Assembly: GCF_030369635.1 (NCBI RefSeq)
Contig: NZ_CP128474.1
Span: forward strand, 434,001-498,000
Source of the DNA: Microbacterium arborescens
GTDB taxonomy: Bacteria; Actinomycetota; Actinomycetes; Actinomycetales; Microbacteriaceae
Reading direction: 5' to 3'
Length of the DNA stretch: 64,000 nucleotides
Shown: positions 24,440-33,799 of the stretch, in pieces
Layout: the number at the start of each line of letters is the position of its first letter
How positions within the stretch are numbered: position 1 is the stretch's first letter
Notes under the pieces: model-generated
The model's input: the letters and a program-made list of their open reading frames with translations, nothing else
The model's database searches: none
What the model was told of the DNA's origin: nothing
Position numbers and translations under genes: made by a program

Positions 24440-25771
24440 ATGGCCCCACCCCTCGAACTCAGTCGGCGGCGGTTCCTCACCGGAGCCGCCGCCCTCGCCG
24501 GAACCGCCTTCCTCGCGTCGTGCGCGGGGCTCCCCGGCGGTTCCAACGCCCGCACGCTCCAGTTCTGGCACCTGCTCTCGGGTGCCGACGGGGTGACGAT
24601 GTCGGGGCTCATCGACGGCGTCAACGCCGCGCAGTCCGACTATCGCGTGCGGCCGACGGTGCTCGCCTGGGGCGAGCCGTACTACACGAAGCTCGCGATG
24701 GCAGCTGCGGGCGGCCGGGCGCCCGACGTCTCGGTCATGCACGCGTCGCGGGTCGTCGGATACGCGCCGGGCGGTCTCCTCGACACCTGGGACACCGGGC
24801 GGCTGGCCGACCTCGGCGTTGACGCGAGCACCTTCACCGACGCGATCTGGCGTAAGGGCTTCATCGGCGATGACCTCTACAGCGTCGCGCTCGACGCCCA
24901 CCCGTTCATCCTGATGTACAACACCGACATCTGCGCCGAGGCGGGAGTGCTCGACAGCGACGGCAAGCTGCCGCCCATCACCTCGCCCGAGGACTTCCTC
25001 GAGCTCGGGCGTGCCGTGGCCGCGGTGTCGGAGTCGCACGGGCTGTCGTTCGGCTATCTGGGCGACGGAGCGCAGATGTGGCGCCTGTTCTACACGCTCT
25101 ACACGCAGCACGGCCTCGAGATCGAGCTGCCCGAGGGCGGCCAGGCGCAGATCGACGAGGATGCCGCGGTCGCGGCGCTCAGCTTCATGCAGCAGCTGCT
25201 CGACGACGAGATCGCCTCGCGGAGCGCCGACTACCAGAGCGCCATCGCCGAGTTCGCGACGGGCCGCAGCGGACTCTTCCTCACCGGCGTGTGGGAGCTG
25301 CGGTCGATGCAGCAGCAGAACCTCCCGATCGATGCCGCGATCATCCCGGCGGTGTTCGGCACCCCGTCGGTCTACGCCGACTCGCACTCGTTCACCCTGC
25401 CGCACCAGAGCGCACCCGACGAGGAGTCACGCGACCTCGTCTACCGCTTCGTCGCCGACATCCTGAAGGGCTCGTTCGACTGGGCCGGCGCCGGCCACAT
25501 CCCCGCCTACCTGCCGGTGACGCAGTCCGCCGCGTACGCCGATCTGCTGCCGCAGGCGCACTACGCCGAGGCCGCGGAGCTCGTCAGATACGACCCGCCC
25601 GCGTGGTTCACCGGCTCGGGCTCTCGATTCCAGGCCGACTTCGGCGCCGCCGTGCAGAACGTCCTGCTCCAGGGCGCCGACCCCGCCCAGGCGATCGCAC
25701 GCTTCCGCACGGGCGTCGACCAGCGCCTGAAGACGCCCAACCCGGCCGCACCGGAAGGAGCCGGCGCATGA
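24440..25771 (+). CDS. ABC sugar importer, substrate-binding lipoprotein
   Basis: A 443-residue extracellular solute-binding protein of family 1. The N-terminus carries a twin-arginine motif (SRRRFLTG at 8-15), a hydrophobic stretch and a lipobox LASC with Cys28, so it is a Tat-exported, lipid-anchored receptor. Conserved segments include LQFWHLLSGAD and the WGEPYYTKLAMAAAGGRAPDV stretch. AAAGGAG precedes the ATG. It is the first gene of the importer, before two permeases and an arabinofuranosidase, which suggests binding of arabinan- or arabinoxylan-derived oligosaccharides. No ATPase is encoded; a shared MsiK-type ATPase elsewhere is expected. Confidence 0.92.
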   Translation: MAPPLELSRRRFLTGAAALAGTAFLASCAGLPGGSNARTLQFWHLLSGADGVTMSGLIDGVNAAQSDYRVRPTVLAWGEPYYTKLAMAAAGGRAPDVSVMHASRVVGYAPGGLLDTWDTGRLADLGVDASTFTDAIWRKGFIGDDLYSVALDAHPFILMYNTDICAEAGVLDSDGKLPPITSPEDFLELGRAVAAVSESHGLSFGYLGDGAQMWRLFYTLYTQHGLEIELPEGGQAQIDEDAAVAALSFMQQLLDDEIASRSADYQSAIAEFATGRSGLFLTGVWELRSMQQQNLPIDAAIIPAVFGTPSVYADSHSFTLPHQSAPDEESRDLVYRFVADILKGSFDWAGAGHIPAYLPVTQSAAYADLLPQAHYAEAAELVRYDPPAWFTGSGSRFQADFGAAVQNVLLQGADPAQAIARFRTGVDQRLKTPNPAAPEGAGA

Positions 25772-26739
25772 CCCTCGACACCGGATCCGGGCGCGCCGGA
25801 CTCGCCGACACCGCCGCGACGCGCGCGATCGTCACCGGCGACCGCACGGGACGGCACCGGCACGTCGGCGACCGCGGCGAGCAGCGCATCGCCTGGACCT
25901 TCCTCGCGCCGTTCCTCGCCGCCTTCCTCCTCTTCCTCGTGTGGCCGCTGCTGCACGGGCTCTACCTCAGCTTCACCGACCAGTCGCTCACGGGCGCCGG
26001 TGGCTCGTTCATCGGCATCGCGAACTACGTCGAGGCCCTCGGCGATCCCGTCATGTGGCAGTCGCTGGGCAACACCGCCTGGTTCACGGTGCTCTCGACC
26101 GTGCCGCTGGTCGTGATCGCCCTCGTCATGGCGCTCCTCGTGCAACGCGGCCTGCCCGGGCAGTGGCTCTGGCGAATGTCGTTCTTCATGCCCTACCTGC
26201 TGGCCTCGACCGTGATCTCGCAGATCTGGGTGTGGATCTTCAACCCGCAGATCGGCGCGGCCAACGGCATCCTCGAGGCGTTCGGGCTCGAGCCGATCGC
26301 GTGGCTGCAGAACCCCGACACCAACATGCTCGCGATCGTCGTCGCGACGGTGTGGTGGACGATCGGCTTCAACTTCCTGCTCTACCTCGCGGCCCTCCAG
26401 AACATCCCCGAGACCCAGTACGAGGCCGCATCCATCGACGGTGCGGGGGAGTGGCGCAAGCTCTTCTCGATCACGATCCCGCAGCTCGGGCAGGTCACCG
26501 TGCTGATCGTCATCCTGCAGGTGCTGGCTTCGCTGAAGCTGTTCGATCAGGCGTACCAGATGCTCGGAGGCATCGCGAGCGAGACGACCCGCTCGATCGT
26601 GCAGTACATCTACGAGTCCGGGTTCGTCGGGTACCGCTTCGGCTACTCGGCAGCGATCTCGTACGTCTTCTTCGCCGTGATCGTCCTGATCGGCGTCATC
26701 CAGGCCCTCGCCACCCGTCGCCGGAAGGAGCACTCATGA
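25768..26739 (+). CDS. ABC sugar importer, permease 1 (MalF-like)
   Basis: A 323-residue inner-membrane permease with about six transmembrane helices, the first at about residues 44-66. The cytoplasmic coupling loop EAASIDGAGEWRKLFSITIPQL is the EAA motif that contacts the ATPase. An arginine-rich N-terminal extension of about 40 residues precedes the first helix. It begins in an ATGA overlap with the binding protein, with GGAAGGAG 8 nt upstream, and ends overlapping the second permease. This is the MalF-like partner in a carbohydrate importer. Confidence 0.92.
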   Translation: MTLDTGSGRAGLADTAATRAIVTGDRTGRHRHVGDRGEQRIAWTFLAPFLAAFLLFLVWPLLHGLYLSFTDQSLTGAGGSFIGIANYVEALGDPVMWQSLGNTAWFTVLSTVPLVVIALVMALLVQRGLPGQWLWRMSFFMPYLLASTVISQIWVWIFNPQIGAANGILEAFGLEPIAWLQNPDTNMLAIVVATVWWTIGFNFLLYLAALQNIPETQYEAASIDGAGEWRKLFSITIPQLGQVTVLIVILQVLASLKLFDQAYQMLGGIASETTRSIVQYIYESGFVGYRFGYSAAISYVFFAVIVLIGVIQALATRRRKEHS

Positions 26740-27653
26740 GCGCCGCCACCGCCAGCTCCACGGCCACGCGCGCCGTCGTCGCCCCGGGGGTCGGCCCCGA
26801 TCCGCGGAGCCGCAAGCCCGGTCAGCGCCGATTCAGCGCGATCAACGTCGTCGCCTTCATCGCCCTCGCCCTCATGGCGATCGGCTGGCTGCTGCCGTTC
26901 CTGTGGGCGGTCGCCACCGCCTTCAAGACCGAGACCGACGCCGCATCGGGTGCCGGCGGCTGGGTGGGCGAGAGCGGGCCCACGACCGAGGCCTTCACCT
27001 CGATCCTCTCGCAGGGCAACGTCTGGATCTGGGCCGGCAACAGCCTCTGGACCTCCGTCGTGATCACCCTCCTCACCGTCGCGATCTCGGCCGTCGCCGC
27101 CTACGCGTTCTCGCGGCTGGAGTTCCGCGGCAAGAAGCTGCTCTACGGCGCGGTCATCGCCTCGATCGTCATCCCGCCGCAGGTGCTGATCATCCCGCTC
27201 TTCTACGAGATGCTCGCCTTCAACCTCGTCGACACCCCGTGGGGCCTGATCCTGCCGCAGGTGGTCGCCCCGGCGATGGTGTTCATCCTCAAGAAGTTCT
27301 TCGACCAGGTGCCGATCGAGCTCGAGGATGCCGCGCGGGTCGACGGCGCCGGACGCTTCCGGGTGTTCTGGTCGATCGTGCTGCCGCTGTCGCGGCCCAT
27401 CCTCGGCGCCGTCGCGATCTTCGTGTTCATCGGCGCGTGGAACAACTTCCTCTGGCCGTTCCTCATCATCAACGACACGACCCTCATGACCCTGCCGGTG
27501 GGACTCCAGACCGTCATCAGCGCTTACGGCGTGCAGTACGCGCAGGTGATGGCCCAGGCCGTGCTCGCCTCCGTGCCGCTGATCGTCGTCTTCCTGGTGT
27601 TCCAGAAGCAGATCGTCCGCGGCGTCGCCACGACCGGCTTCGGCGGTCAGTGA
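26736..27653 (+). CDS. ABC sugar importer, permease 2 (MalG-like)
   Basis: A 305-residue permease with about six transmembrane helices. The EAA loop is visible as EDAARVDGAGRFRVFWSIVLPL, and the segment GAWNNFLWPFLIINDTTLMT is typical of MalG-type subunits. An ATGA overlap and GGAAGGAG couple it to permease 1. It completes the membrane channel of the importer. The arabinofuranosidase gene follows after 56 nt and has its own ribosome binding site. Confidence 0.92.
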   Translation: MSAATASSTATRAVVAPGVGPDPRSRKPGQRRFSAINVVAFIALALMAIGWLLPFLWAVATAFKTETDAASGAGGWVGESGPTTEAFTSILSQGNVWIWAGNSLWTSVVITLLTVAISAVAAYAFSRLEFRGKKLLYGAVIASIVIPPQVLIIPLFYEMLAFNLVDTPWGLILPQVVAPAMVFILKKFFDQVPIELEDAARVDGAGRFRVFWSIVLPLSRPILGAVAIFVFIGAWNNFLWPFLIINDTTLMTLPVGLQTVISAYGVQYAQVMAQAVLASVPLIVVFLVFQKQIVRGVATTGFGGQ

Positions 27654-27709
27654 CCGGCGCCGCCCGGCACGCGTCCGCATCCCCTCACCCCCGAAAGAAC
27701 AGGAGCATC

Positions 27710-29251
27710 ATGCCCCGCGCCCGCATCGTCCTCGATCGCGACTTCACCGTGGCCGACGTGCCGCGCCGTCTCTTCGGCTCGTTCGTCGAGCACATGGGCC
27801 GCTGCGTCTACACCGGCATCTACGAGCCCGGCCACCCGCAGGCCGACGATCGCGGCTTCCGTCGCGATGTGCTCTCGCTCGTGAAGGAGCTCGGCGCCAC
27901 GGTCGTCCGCTATCCCGGAGGCAACTTCGTGTCGGGTTACAACTGGGAGGACGGCGTCGGCCCGGTCGCCGACCGTCCGCACCGGCTCGACGGCGCCTGG
28001 CACACCGTCGAGACCAACGCGTTCGGGCTGCACGAGTTCGTCGACTGGGCCCGCGAGGCCCAGGTCGAGGTCATGGAGGCGGTGAACCTCGGCACCCGCG
28101 GCGTCGACGAGGCGCGCGCCCTCGTCGAGTACGCCAATCACGCGGGCGGGACGTACTGGTCCGACCTGCGTCGCCGCAACGGCGCCGCAGACCCGTTCGA
28201 CATCCGGCTGTGGTGCCTCGGCAACGAGCTCGACGGACCGTGGCAGATCGGTCACAAGACCGCCCACGAGTACGGCCGACTCGCGCAGGAGACGGCGAAG
28301 GCGATGCGCCTGGTCGACCCCGACATCGAGCTCGTCGCGGTGGGGTCGTCGAATCGGCAGATGCCGACCTTCGGCACGTGGGAGCACACGGTGCTCACCC
28401 ACGCGTACGACGAGGTCGACTACATCTCGATGCACGCCTACTACCAGGAGGACGGCGGCGACGCGGCATCCTTCCTCGCCGAGGCCGTCGACATGGACGC
28501 GTTCATCGACGGCGTCGTCTCGACGATCGACGCGGTCAAGGCCGCCGGCAAGCACCGCAAGCAGGTCGACATCTCGTTCGACGAGTGGAACGTCTGGTAC
28601 CAGCGCGGTCTCGACACCGAGGACCAGCCGCACATCGTCTCGGCGTCGAAGGAATGGCGTGCCCACCCGCGTCTGATCGAGGACACCTACAACGTCACCG
28701 ACGCCGTCGTGGTCGGGACGTTCCTGCACAGCCTGCTGCGGCACGGCGACCGCGTGCGCATCGCCAACCAGGCGCAGCTGGTCAACGTGATCGCCCCCAT
28801 CCGGTCGGAGGAGGGCGGGCCCGCGTGGCGGCAGTCGATCTTCTGGCCGTTCGCGCGCATGTCGCAGCTCGCCCAGGGCCGTGTGCTTCGACTCGCGATC
28901 GACTCGGACCAGACCCCGACGGCGAAGTTCGGCGATGTGGATGTCGTCGACGCCGCCGCCACCTGGGACGAGTCGACCGGCCGCGTCGCGCTGTTCGTCG
29001 CGAACCGCTCACTCGACGCCGAGACCGAGGTGTCGCTCGAACTGCGCGGGCTCGGGGCGTCGAGCGTCGTCTCGGCCGAGGTGCTGACGGTGCCCCAGGG
29101 CGGCGACCGGCGTTCGGCGAACACCGAGGCGGACCAGGATGACGTCGGCCTCGTGCCCCTGCGCGGCGTCGGTCTCGACGACGGCACGCTGCGGGCGACC
29201 CTGCCCGCCCTTTCATGGGCGGTCATCGTGCTCGACACCGCCCGCGCCTGA
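27710..29251 (+). CDS. abfA: alpha-L-arabinofuranosidase, GH51
   Basis: A 513-residue intracellular glycoside hydrolase without signal peptide. It matches family GH51: the opening RRLFGSFVEHMGRCVYTGIYEP, the acid/base Glu173 in CLGNELDGPW, and the nucleophile Glu292 in SFDEWNVWY. A C-terminal beta-sandwich (about 390-513) is normal for GH51. It cleaves terminal arabinofuranose from imported arabino-oligosaccharides, fitting its position as the last gene of the ABC operon. AGGAG precedes the ATG at 27710. A large palindrome follows the stop codon. Confidence 0.95.
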   Translation: MPRARIVLDRDFTVADVPRRLFGSFVEHMGRCVYTGIYEPGHPQADDRGFRRDVLSLVKELGATVVRYPGGNFVSGYNWEDGVGPVADRPHRLDGAWHTVETNAFGLHEFVDWAREAQVEVMEAVNLGTRGVDEARALVEYANHAGGTYWSDLRRRNGAADPFDIRLWCLGNELDGPWQIGHKTAHEYGRLAQETAKAMRLVDPDIELVAVGSSNRQMPTFGTWEHTVLTHAYDEVDYISMHAYYQEDGGDAASFLAEAVDMDAFIDGVVSTIDAVKAAGKHRKQVDISFDEWNVWYQRGLDTEDQPHIVSASKEWRAHPRLIEDTYNVTDAVVVGTFLHSLLRHGDRVRIANQAQLVNVIAPIRSEEGGPAWRQSIFWPFARMSQLAQGRVLRLAIDSDQTPTAKFGDVDVVDAAATWDESTGRVALFVANRSLDAETEVSLELRGLGASSVVSAEVLTVPQGGDRRSANTEADQDDVGLVPLRGVGLDDGTLRATLPALSWAVIVLDTARA

Positions 29252-29285
29252 CCCGCGGCGCTCGCGTCGCGGGTCGCGCTTGCGT

Positions 29286-29348
29286 CGGAGAATCGCGCGT
29301 ACGTCGGACGGATCCCGCGAGATCCTCCGATGTTCGCGCGATTCTCCG
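29286..29348. terminator. 63-bp nested palindrome after abfA
   Basis: CGGAGAATCGCGCG (29286-29299) pairs perfectly with CGCGCGATTCTCCG (29335-29348). Inside, CGGACGGATC and GATCCTCCG form a second stem with one bulged base around a CCGCGA loop. It starts 35 nt after the abfA stop and is probably a strong terminator; a protein-binding role is also possible. Confidence 0.65.
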
Positions 29349-29421
29349 TTCTTGCGAGCGGGCGGGGGCGCGGGTTGTGGGAGATGCACAACGGATGCGG
29401 GCGGGGGCATAGGGCATCCGA

Positions 29422-29427
29422 TAGCGT
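29422..29427 (+). promoter_or_regulatory. -10 TAGCGT before the thioesterase gene
   Basis: TAGCGT ends 8 nt before the GTG at 29436 and there is no ribosome binding site between them, suggesting a leaderless or nearly leaderless message. Confidence 0.5.
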
Positions 29428-29435
29428 CGGCCCTC

Positions 29436-29996
29436 GTGAACGTGTGGCTCCGGACCCTGCTGACGATCTGGCGAGCGAAGCGACAGCTGCGCAGGAACGG
29501 CCCGCGACCGCTCATGGCGGTCGGCCGGGTGGAGCTGCGGACGCTGCCCACCGACATCGACCTGCTCGGGCACATGAACAACGGGCGGTACGCCTCGCTG
29601 TTCGACCTCGGCCGGTTCGACCTGCTGGTGCGCAACGGCATCTGGGACACCTTCCAGGAGAAGGGCTGGTACGGCGTCGTCGCCAGCAGCACCATCACCT
29701 TCCGCAAGTCGCTCAACCTCTGGCAGCGGTTCACGATCGAGACGCGCCTGCACGGGCACGACGACAAGTCGGTGTACATGGTGCACCGTGCCGTGGTGCG
29801 CGGCGAGGTCTACGCCGAGATGCTCGTTCGGTCACGGTTCCTCCGCCGTACGGGCGGTATCGTGCCGCTCGACGAGCTCTTCGCGGTGCTCGGCCGCCGC
29901 GATGACCTGCCCGCGCTCGAGCCGTGGATGACCGAGTGGGCCACCGCCACGGCTCTGCCCTCGACGCGCGCCGAGGCCCCCAGCATCTGGGACTGA
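29436..29996 (+). CDS. hotdog-fold thioesterase
   Basis: A 186-residue 4HBT-like acyl-CoA thioesterase. The motif DIDLLGHMNNGRYASLFDLG is the conserved active-site segment of the 4-hydroxybenzoyl-CoA thioesterase/FatA-like hotdog group, with the aspartate near the start of the substrate site. An N-terminal basic stretch (about 1-25) and C-terminal tail are less conserved. The GTG start is set by the TAGCGT hexamer 8 nt upstream. The acyl substrate is unknown. It is followed by the independently promoted putA. Confidence 0.85.
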   Translation: MNVWLRTLLTIWRAKRQLRRNGPRPLMAVGRVELRTLPTDIDLLGHMNNGRYASLFDLGRFDLLVRNGIWDTFQEKGWYGVVASSTITFRKSLNLWQRFTIETRLHGHDDKSVYMVHRAVVRGEVYAEMLVRSRFLRRTGGIVPLDELFAVLGRRDDLPALEPWMTEWATATALPSTRAEAPSIWD

Positions 29997-30035
29997 CCCC
30001 GGGCGAGGCGCCGCGCCCGGAGGGCGCCCGAGACA

Positions 30036-30041
30036 TAGGCT
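30036..30041 (+). promoter_or_regulatory. -10 TAGGCT, leaderless start of putA
   Basis: TAGGCT ends exactly 6 nt before the ATG at 30048. Confidence 0.6.
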
Positions 30042-30047
30042 GGCGGC

Positions 30048-33000
30048 ATGTCCGACACCGTTTCGTCCGGCACCACCCCGCCGGGCTTCCCCGCCGACGA
30101 TCCCCTCGCCCAACAGGCGGTGGCTTTGGCCCAGAAATGGGTGCACACGTCGGCCGACTTCCCTGCGGATGCCGCAGCGCAGCGCCTCGCCGGAGTCCTT
30201 CGCGACCCGAACGGCCTGCCGTTCACGATCGGCTTCGTCGATGGCGTCATGCGCCCCGAGAGCGTGACCGCCGCCGCGACCCGCCTGCACCACGTCGCCC
30301 CCCTCGTCCCGGAGTTCCTGCCGTGGTACCTCCGCGGCGCTGTGCGCATCGGCGGCGCCGTCGCCCCGATGCTGCCGACCCCGGTCGTGCCCATCGCCCG
30401 CACGGCGCTGCGCGAGATGGTCGGTCACCTCGTCGTCGACGCGCGACCGCACAAGCTCGGCCCGGCGATCGCCCGGATCCGCGAATCCGGTGCCCGCCTC
30501 AACCTCAATCTCCTCGGTGAGGCCGTGCTGGGCGAAGACGAAGCCCGGCGACGCCTCGAGGGCATCCACGAGCTGATCCGCCGGCCCGACGTCGACTACG
30601 TCTCGGTCAAGGTCTCCGCGATCGTCAGCCGCATCTCGATGTGGGCGTTCGACGAGGTCGTCGCCGACGTGGTCGAGCGGCTGCTTCCGCTGTACCTGAG
30701 CGCGGCCGAAGACGGCACCTTCATCAACCTCGACATGGAGGAGTACCGCGACCTCGATCTCACGATCGCCGTCTTCACCCGCATCCTCGAGGACGAGCGG
30801 CTCCGGGGGCTCGAGGCCGGCATCGTGCTGCAGGCCTACCTGCCCGACGCCGCCGACGCGCTCGACGAGCTGACGGCGTGGGCGCAGGCCCGCGTCGCCG
30901 CGGGCGGAAGCCGCATCAAGGTGCGACTGGTCAAGGGCGCGAACCTCGCGATGGAGCGCGTCGACGCCACCGTCCACGGCTGGCCGCTGGCGACCCACGC
31001 GAGCAAGCTCGACGCCGACGCGATGTACCTCCGCTGCCTCGATCGCGCCCTGCGGCCCGAGCGCAGTGCGGCGGTGCGCCTGGGTGTCGCCGGACACAAC
31101 CTGTTCGACATCGCCTACGCCTGGCTGCTCGCCGGTGAGCGCGGGGTGCGTGACGACATCGAGATCGAGATGCTGCTCGGTATGGCTCAGGGCCAGGTCG
31201 CGGCGGTGACGAACGACGTCGGCCACGTGCTGCTCTATGTGCCGGTCGTGCGGCCCGACGAGTTCGACGTGGCGATCAGCTACCTCGTCCGCCGCCTCGA
31301 GGAGAACGCCTCGAGCGAGAACTTCCTGTCGGCCGCGTTCGATCTCGCCACCGACGCGAGCCTGTTCGAGCGCGAACGCGACCGGTTCCTCGCCTCGCTC
31401 GAGCGCGCGGTCGACCCGGCTCTGCCGAGCGGACCGAACCGCACGCAGGACCGCACGCTGACCCTGCGCTCTCTCGCGCCGCAGCGCATCACGCGCGACC
31501 CTGCCGAGGGCGACGACGGTCTGACCCAGGCCGTGCTCGGCATCGCCGACGCGGCTGGTCGCCCGAACGACACGACGGCCCTCGAGCAGCGCGACGACGT
31601 CCTCTTCGGGGGCGAGCATTTCGTCGAGACGGCGGTGTACGCGCCCCGCGAGACGCGGCGGGCGCCGGCGCTCGGAGCTCCCGGCTTCTCGAACACGCCC
31701 GACTCCGACCCCGCGCTCGCGGTCAATCGGGAGTGGGCCCGCCGCATCCTCTCGCGCATCGCCGGCAGCACGGCCGGCGACGAGACGATCGCCGCGGCCC
31801 GGGTCGACGACGCCGAGACGCTCGATGAGATCGTGGCGCGCGTCGGCGCGGCGGCATCCGCCTGGGGTGCGATGCCCGCGGCCGACCGCAGCGCCGTGCT
31901 GCTGGCGGCCTCGCGCGCGCTCGAGTCGCGCCGGGCCGAGCTGATCGAGGTCGCCGCGTCGGAGACCGGCAAGGTGCTCGCCGAAGCAGATGTCGAGGTC
32001 AGCGAGGCGGTCGACTTCGCCGCCTACTACGCCGCGACGGCCCGCGAGCTCGATCGGGTGAGCGGCGCCGTGTTCCAGCCGGCGTCGGTCACGGTGGTCA
32101 CCCCGCCGTGGAACTTCCCGCTCGCGATCCCGGCCGGCGGTGTGCTCGCGGCCCTCGCGGCGGGATCGGGCGTCGTCTTCAAGCCCGCCCCGCAGGCCCG
32201 TCGCTGCGCGGCGGTCGTCGCCGAGGCGCTGTGGGATGCCGGGGTGCCCCGCGACCTCCTCGCGCTCGTCGACATCGACGAAGGCGATCTCGGTCGCCGC
32301 CTGATCACCCATCCGTCGGTCGATCGCGTCATCCTCACCGGCTCGTGGGAGACGGCGGCCCTGTTCCGGTCGTGGCGGCCCGAGCTGCCGCTGCTGGCCG
32401 AGACCAGCGGCAAGAACGCCATCATCGTCATGCCCTCGGCCGATCTCGATCTCGCCGCCGCCGACCTGATCAAGAGCGCGTTCGGTCACGCCGGACAGAA
32501 GTGCTCCGCGGCGTCGCTGGCGATCCTCGTGGGGCCGGTCGGTCGGTCCAAGCGCTTCGCACGCCAGCTGGTCGACGCGACGCGTTCGCTGCGGGTCGGC
32601 CCGCCGACCGACCCGCGCAGCGAGGTCGGGCCGGTCATCGAGCCGCCGCAGGGCAAGCTCGAGTGGGCGCTCACCTCGCTCGAAGACGGCGAGCGGTGGC
32701 TCGTCGAGCCGCGCCGTCTCGACCTCGGCGACGACACCGAAGGACGCTTCTGGTCGCCGGGCGTCAAGGTCGGGGTGAGCCCGGGATCGCGCACGCACCT
32801 CGAGGAGTTCTTCGGGCCGGTGCTCGGCGTCATGCACGCCCGCACGCTCGAAGACGCGATCGAACTGCAGAACGCAGTCGCCTACGGGCTGACCGCGGGG
32901 CTTCACACGCAGGATGCCGCCGACCTCGCGACGTGGCTCGAGCGGGTCGAGGCGGGCAACCTGTACGTCAACCGCGGCATCACCGGCGCCATCGTCCAGC

Positions 33001-33743
33001 GGCAGCCCTTCGGCGGTTGGAAGCGGTCATCTGTGGGCGCGGGTACGAAGGCCGGCGGACCGAACTACCTCATCGGTCTCGGATCGTGGCGCGCCTCGAG
33101 CGGGTCGGCATCCAGCACGCTCCACCTGCGCGGTCTCGACTCGCGGATCACGACCATCATCGAGTCGGCCCAGCCCACGCTCGACTACGAGTCGTTCGAA
33201 TGGCTGCGGCGGGGCGCGCTCTCGGATGCCGTCGCCTGGGACCGCGAGTTCGGTCAGGTGCGCGACGTGTCGGGTCTCGGCGTCGAGCGGAACCTGTTCC
33301 GCTACCGGCCCGTCGACGTCGCGGTCAGAGCGTCGTCCGACGCGACCTGGCAGGCGGTGCTGCGCGTGATCGTCGCGGGCGTGCGGGCCGGATCGGCGGT
33401 GACGCTGAGCTCGCCGGTGGGTCTTCCTGCCGACGTGCGGCGCGCGCTCGGCGAGGTCGACATCTCGGTGTCGGTGGAGACGGACGGCGAATGGCTGCAG
33501 CGCATCGCCGCGGCGAATCGCCGCCCGGGCCGTATCCGCCTGGTCGGCTCGCGCGACACGGTGGCCGAGCTGCGGACGGCGGTCGCGGGGGCGACCGAGG
33601 GTGATCCGGATGTCGCCGTCTACGCCGACGAGGTCACGACGGCGGGTCGCATCGAGCTGCTGCCGTTCGTGCACGAGCAGTCGATCACGATCACGGCGCA
33701 CCGTTTCGGAAACCCCGACGACTGGTCCGAGGCGGTCATCTGA
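30048..33743 (+). CDS. putA: bifunctional proline dehydrogenase / glutamate-semialdehyde dehydrogenase
   Basis: A 1231-residue PutA that oxidises proline to glutamate in two steps. Residues about 60-460 are the FAD-dependent proline dehydrogenase TIM barrel (NLDMEEYRDLDLTI, RLVKGANL, and LEENASSENFLSAAF near its end). Residues about 550-1015 are the NAD-dependent aldehyde dehydrogenase, with Glu785 in LLAETSGKN and the nucleophile Cys819 in GHAGQKCSAAS. A further 215-residue tail resembles the C-terminal extra domain of longer PutA types that helps close the substrate channel. No DNA-binding ribbon-helix-helix domain is present, so it does not self-regulate. It is monocistronic and leaderless. 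Confidence 0.95.
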   Translation: MSDTVSSGTTPPGFPADDPLAQQAVALAQKWVHTSADFPADAAAQRLAGVLRDPNGLPFTIGFVDGVMRPESVTAAATRLHHVAPLVPEFLPWYLRGAVRIGGAVAPMLPTPVVPIARTALREMVGHLVVDARPHKLGPAIARIRESGARLNLNLLGEAVLGEDEARRRLEGIHELIRRPDVDYVSVKVSAIVSRISMWAFDEVVADVVERLLPLYLSAAEDGTFINLDMEEYRDLDLTIAVFTRILEDERLRGLEAGIVLQAYLPDAADALDELTAWAQARVAAGGSRIKVRLVKGANLAMERVDATVHGWPLATHASKLDADAMYLRCLDRALRPERSAAVRLGVAGHNLFDIAYAWLLAGERGVRDDIEIEMLLGMAQGQVAAVTNDVGHVLLYVPVVRPDEFDVAISYLVRRLEENASSENFLSAAFDLATDASLFERERDRFLASLERAVDPALPSGPNRTQDRTLTLRSLAPQRITRDPAEGDDGLTQAVLGIADAAGRPNDTTALEQRDDVLFGGEHFVETAVYAPRETRRAPALGAPGFSNTPDSDPALAVNREWARRILSRIAGSTAGDETIAAARVDDAETLDEIVARVGAAASAWGAMPAADRSAVLLAASRALESRRAELIEVAASETGKVLAEADVEVSEAVDFAAYYAATARELDRVSGAVFQPASVTVVTPPWNFPLAIPAGGVLAALAAGSGVVFKPAPQARRCAAVVAEALWDAGVPRDLLALVDIDEGDLGRRLITHPSVDRVILTGSWETAALFRSWRPELPLLAETSGKNAIIVMPSADLDLAAADLIKSAFGHAGQKCSAASLAILVGPVGRSKRFARQLVDATRSLRVGPPTDPRSEVGPVIEPPQGKLEWALTSLEDGERWLVEPRRLDLGDDTEGRFWSPGVKVGVSPGSRTHLEEFFGPVLGVMHARTLEDAIELQNAVAYGLTAGLHTQDAADLATWLERVEAGNLYVNRGITGAIVQRQPFGGWKRSSVGAGTKAGGPNYLIGLGSWRASSGSASSTLHLRGLDSRITTIIESAQPTLDYESFEWLRRGALSDAVAWDREFGQVRDVSGLGVERNLFRYRPVDVAVRASSDATWQAVLRVIVAGVRAGSAVTLSSPVGLPADVRRALGEVDISVSVETDGEWLQRIAAANRRPGRIRLVGSRDTVAELRTAVAGATEGDPDVAVYADEVTTAGRIELLPFVHEQSITITAHRFGNPDDWSEAVI

Positions 33744-33787
33744 GTCGACGCGGGCGGCTGCGGGTGGTCGCGACGGTGGCATCTCGG

Positions 33788-33793
33788 TAGCGT
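33788..33793 (+). promoter_or_regulatory. -10 TAGCGT, leaderless start of the small membrane protein
   Basis: TAGCGT ends exactly 6 nt before the ATG at 33800. Confidence 0.55.
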
Positions 33794-33799
33794 GACGGG

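Noticed and set aside
29832..32906. 1024-codon open frame antisense to putA
   Set aside because: PutA is certain on the plus strand; the antisense translation has no family features.
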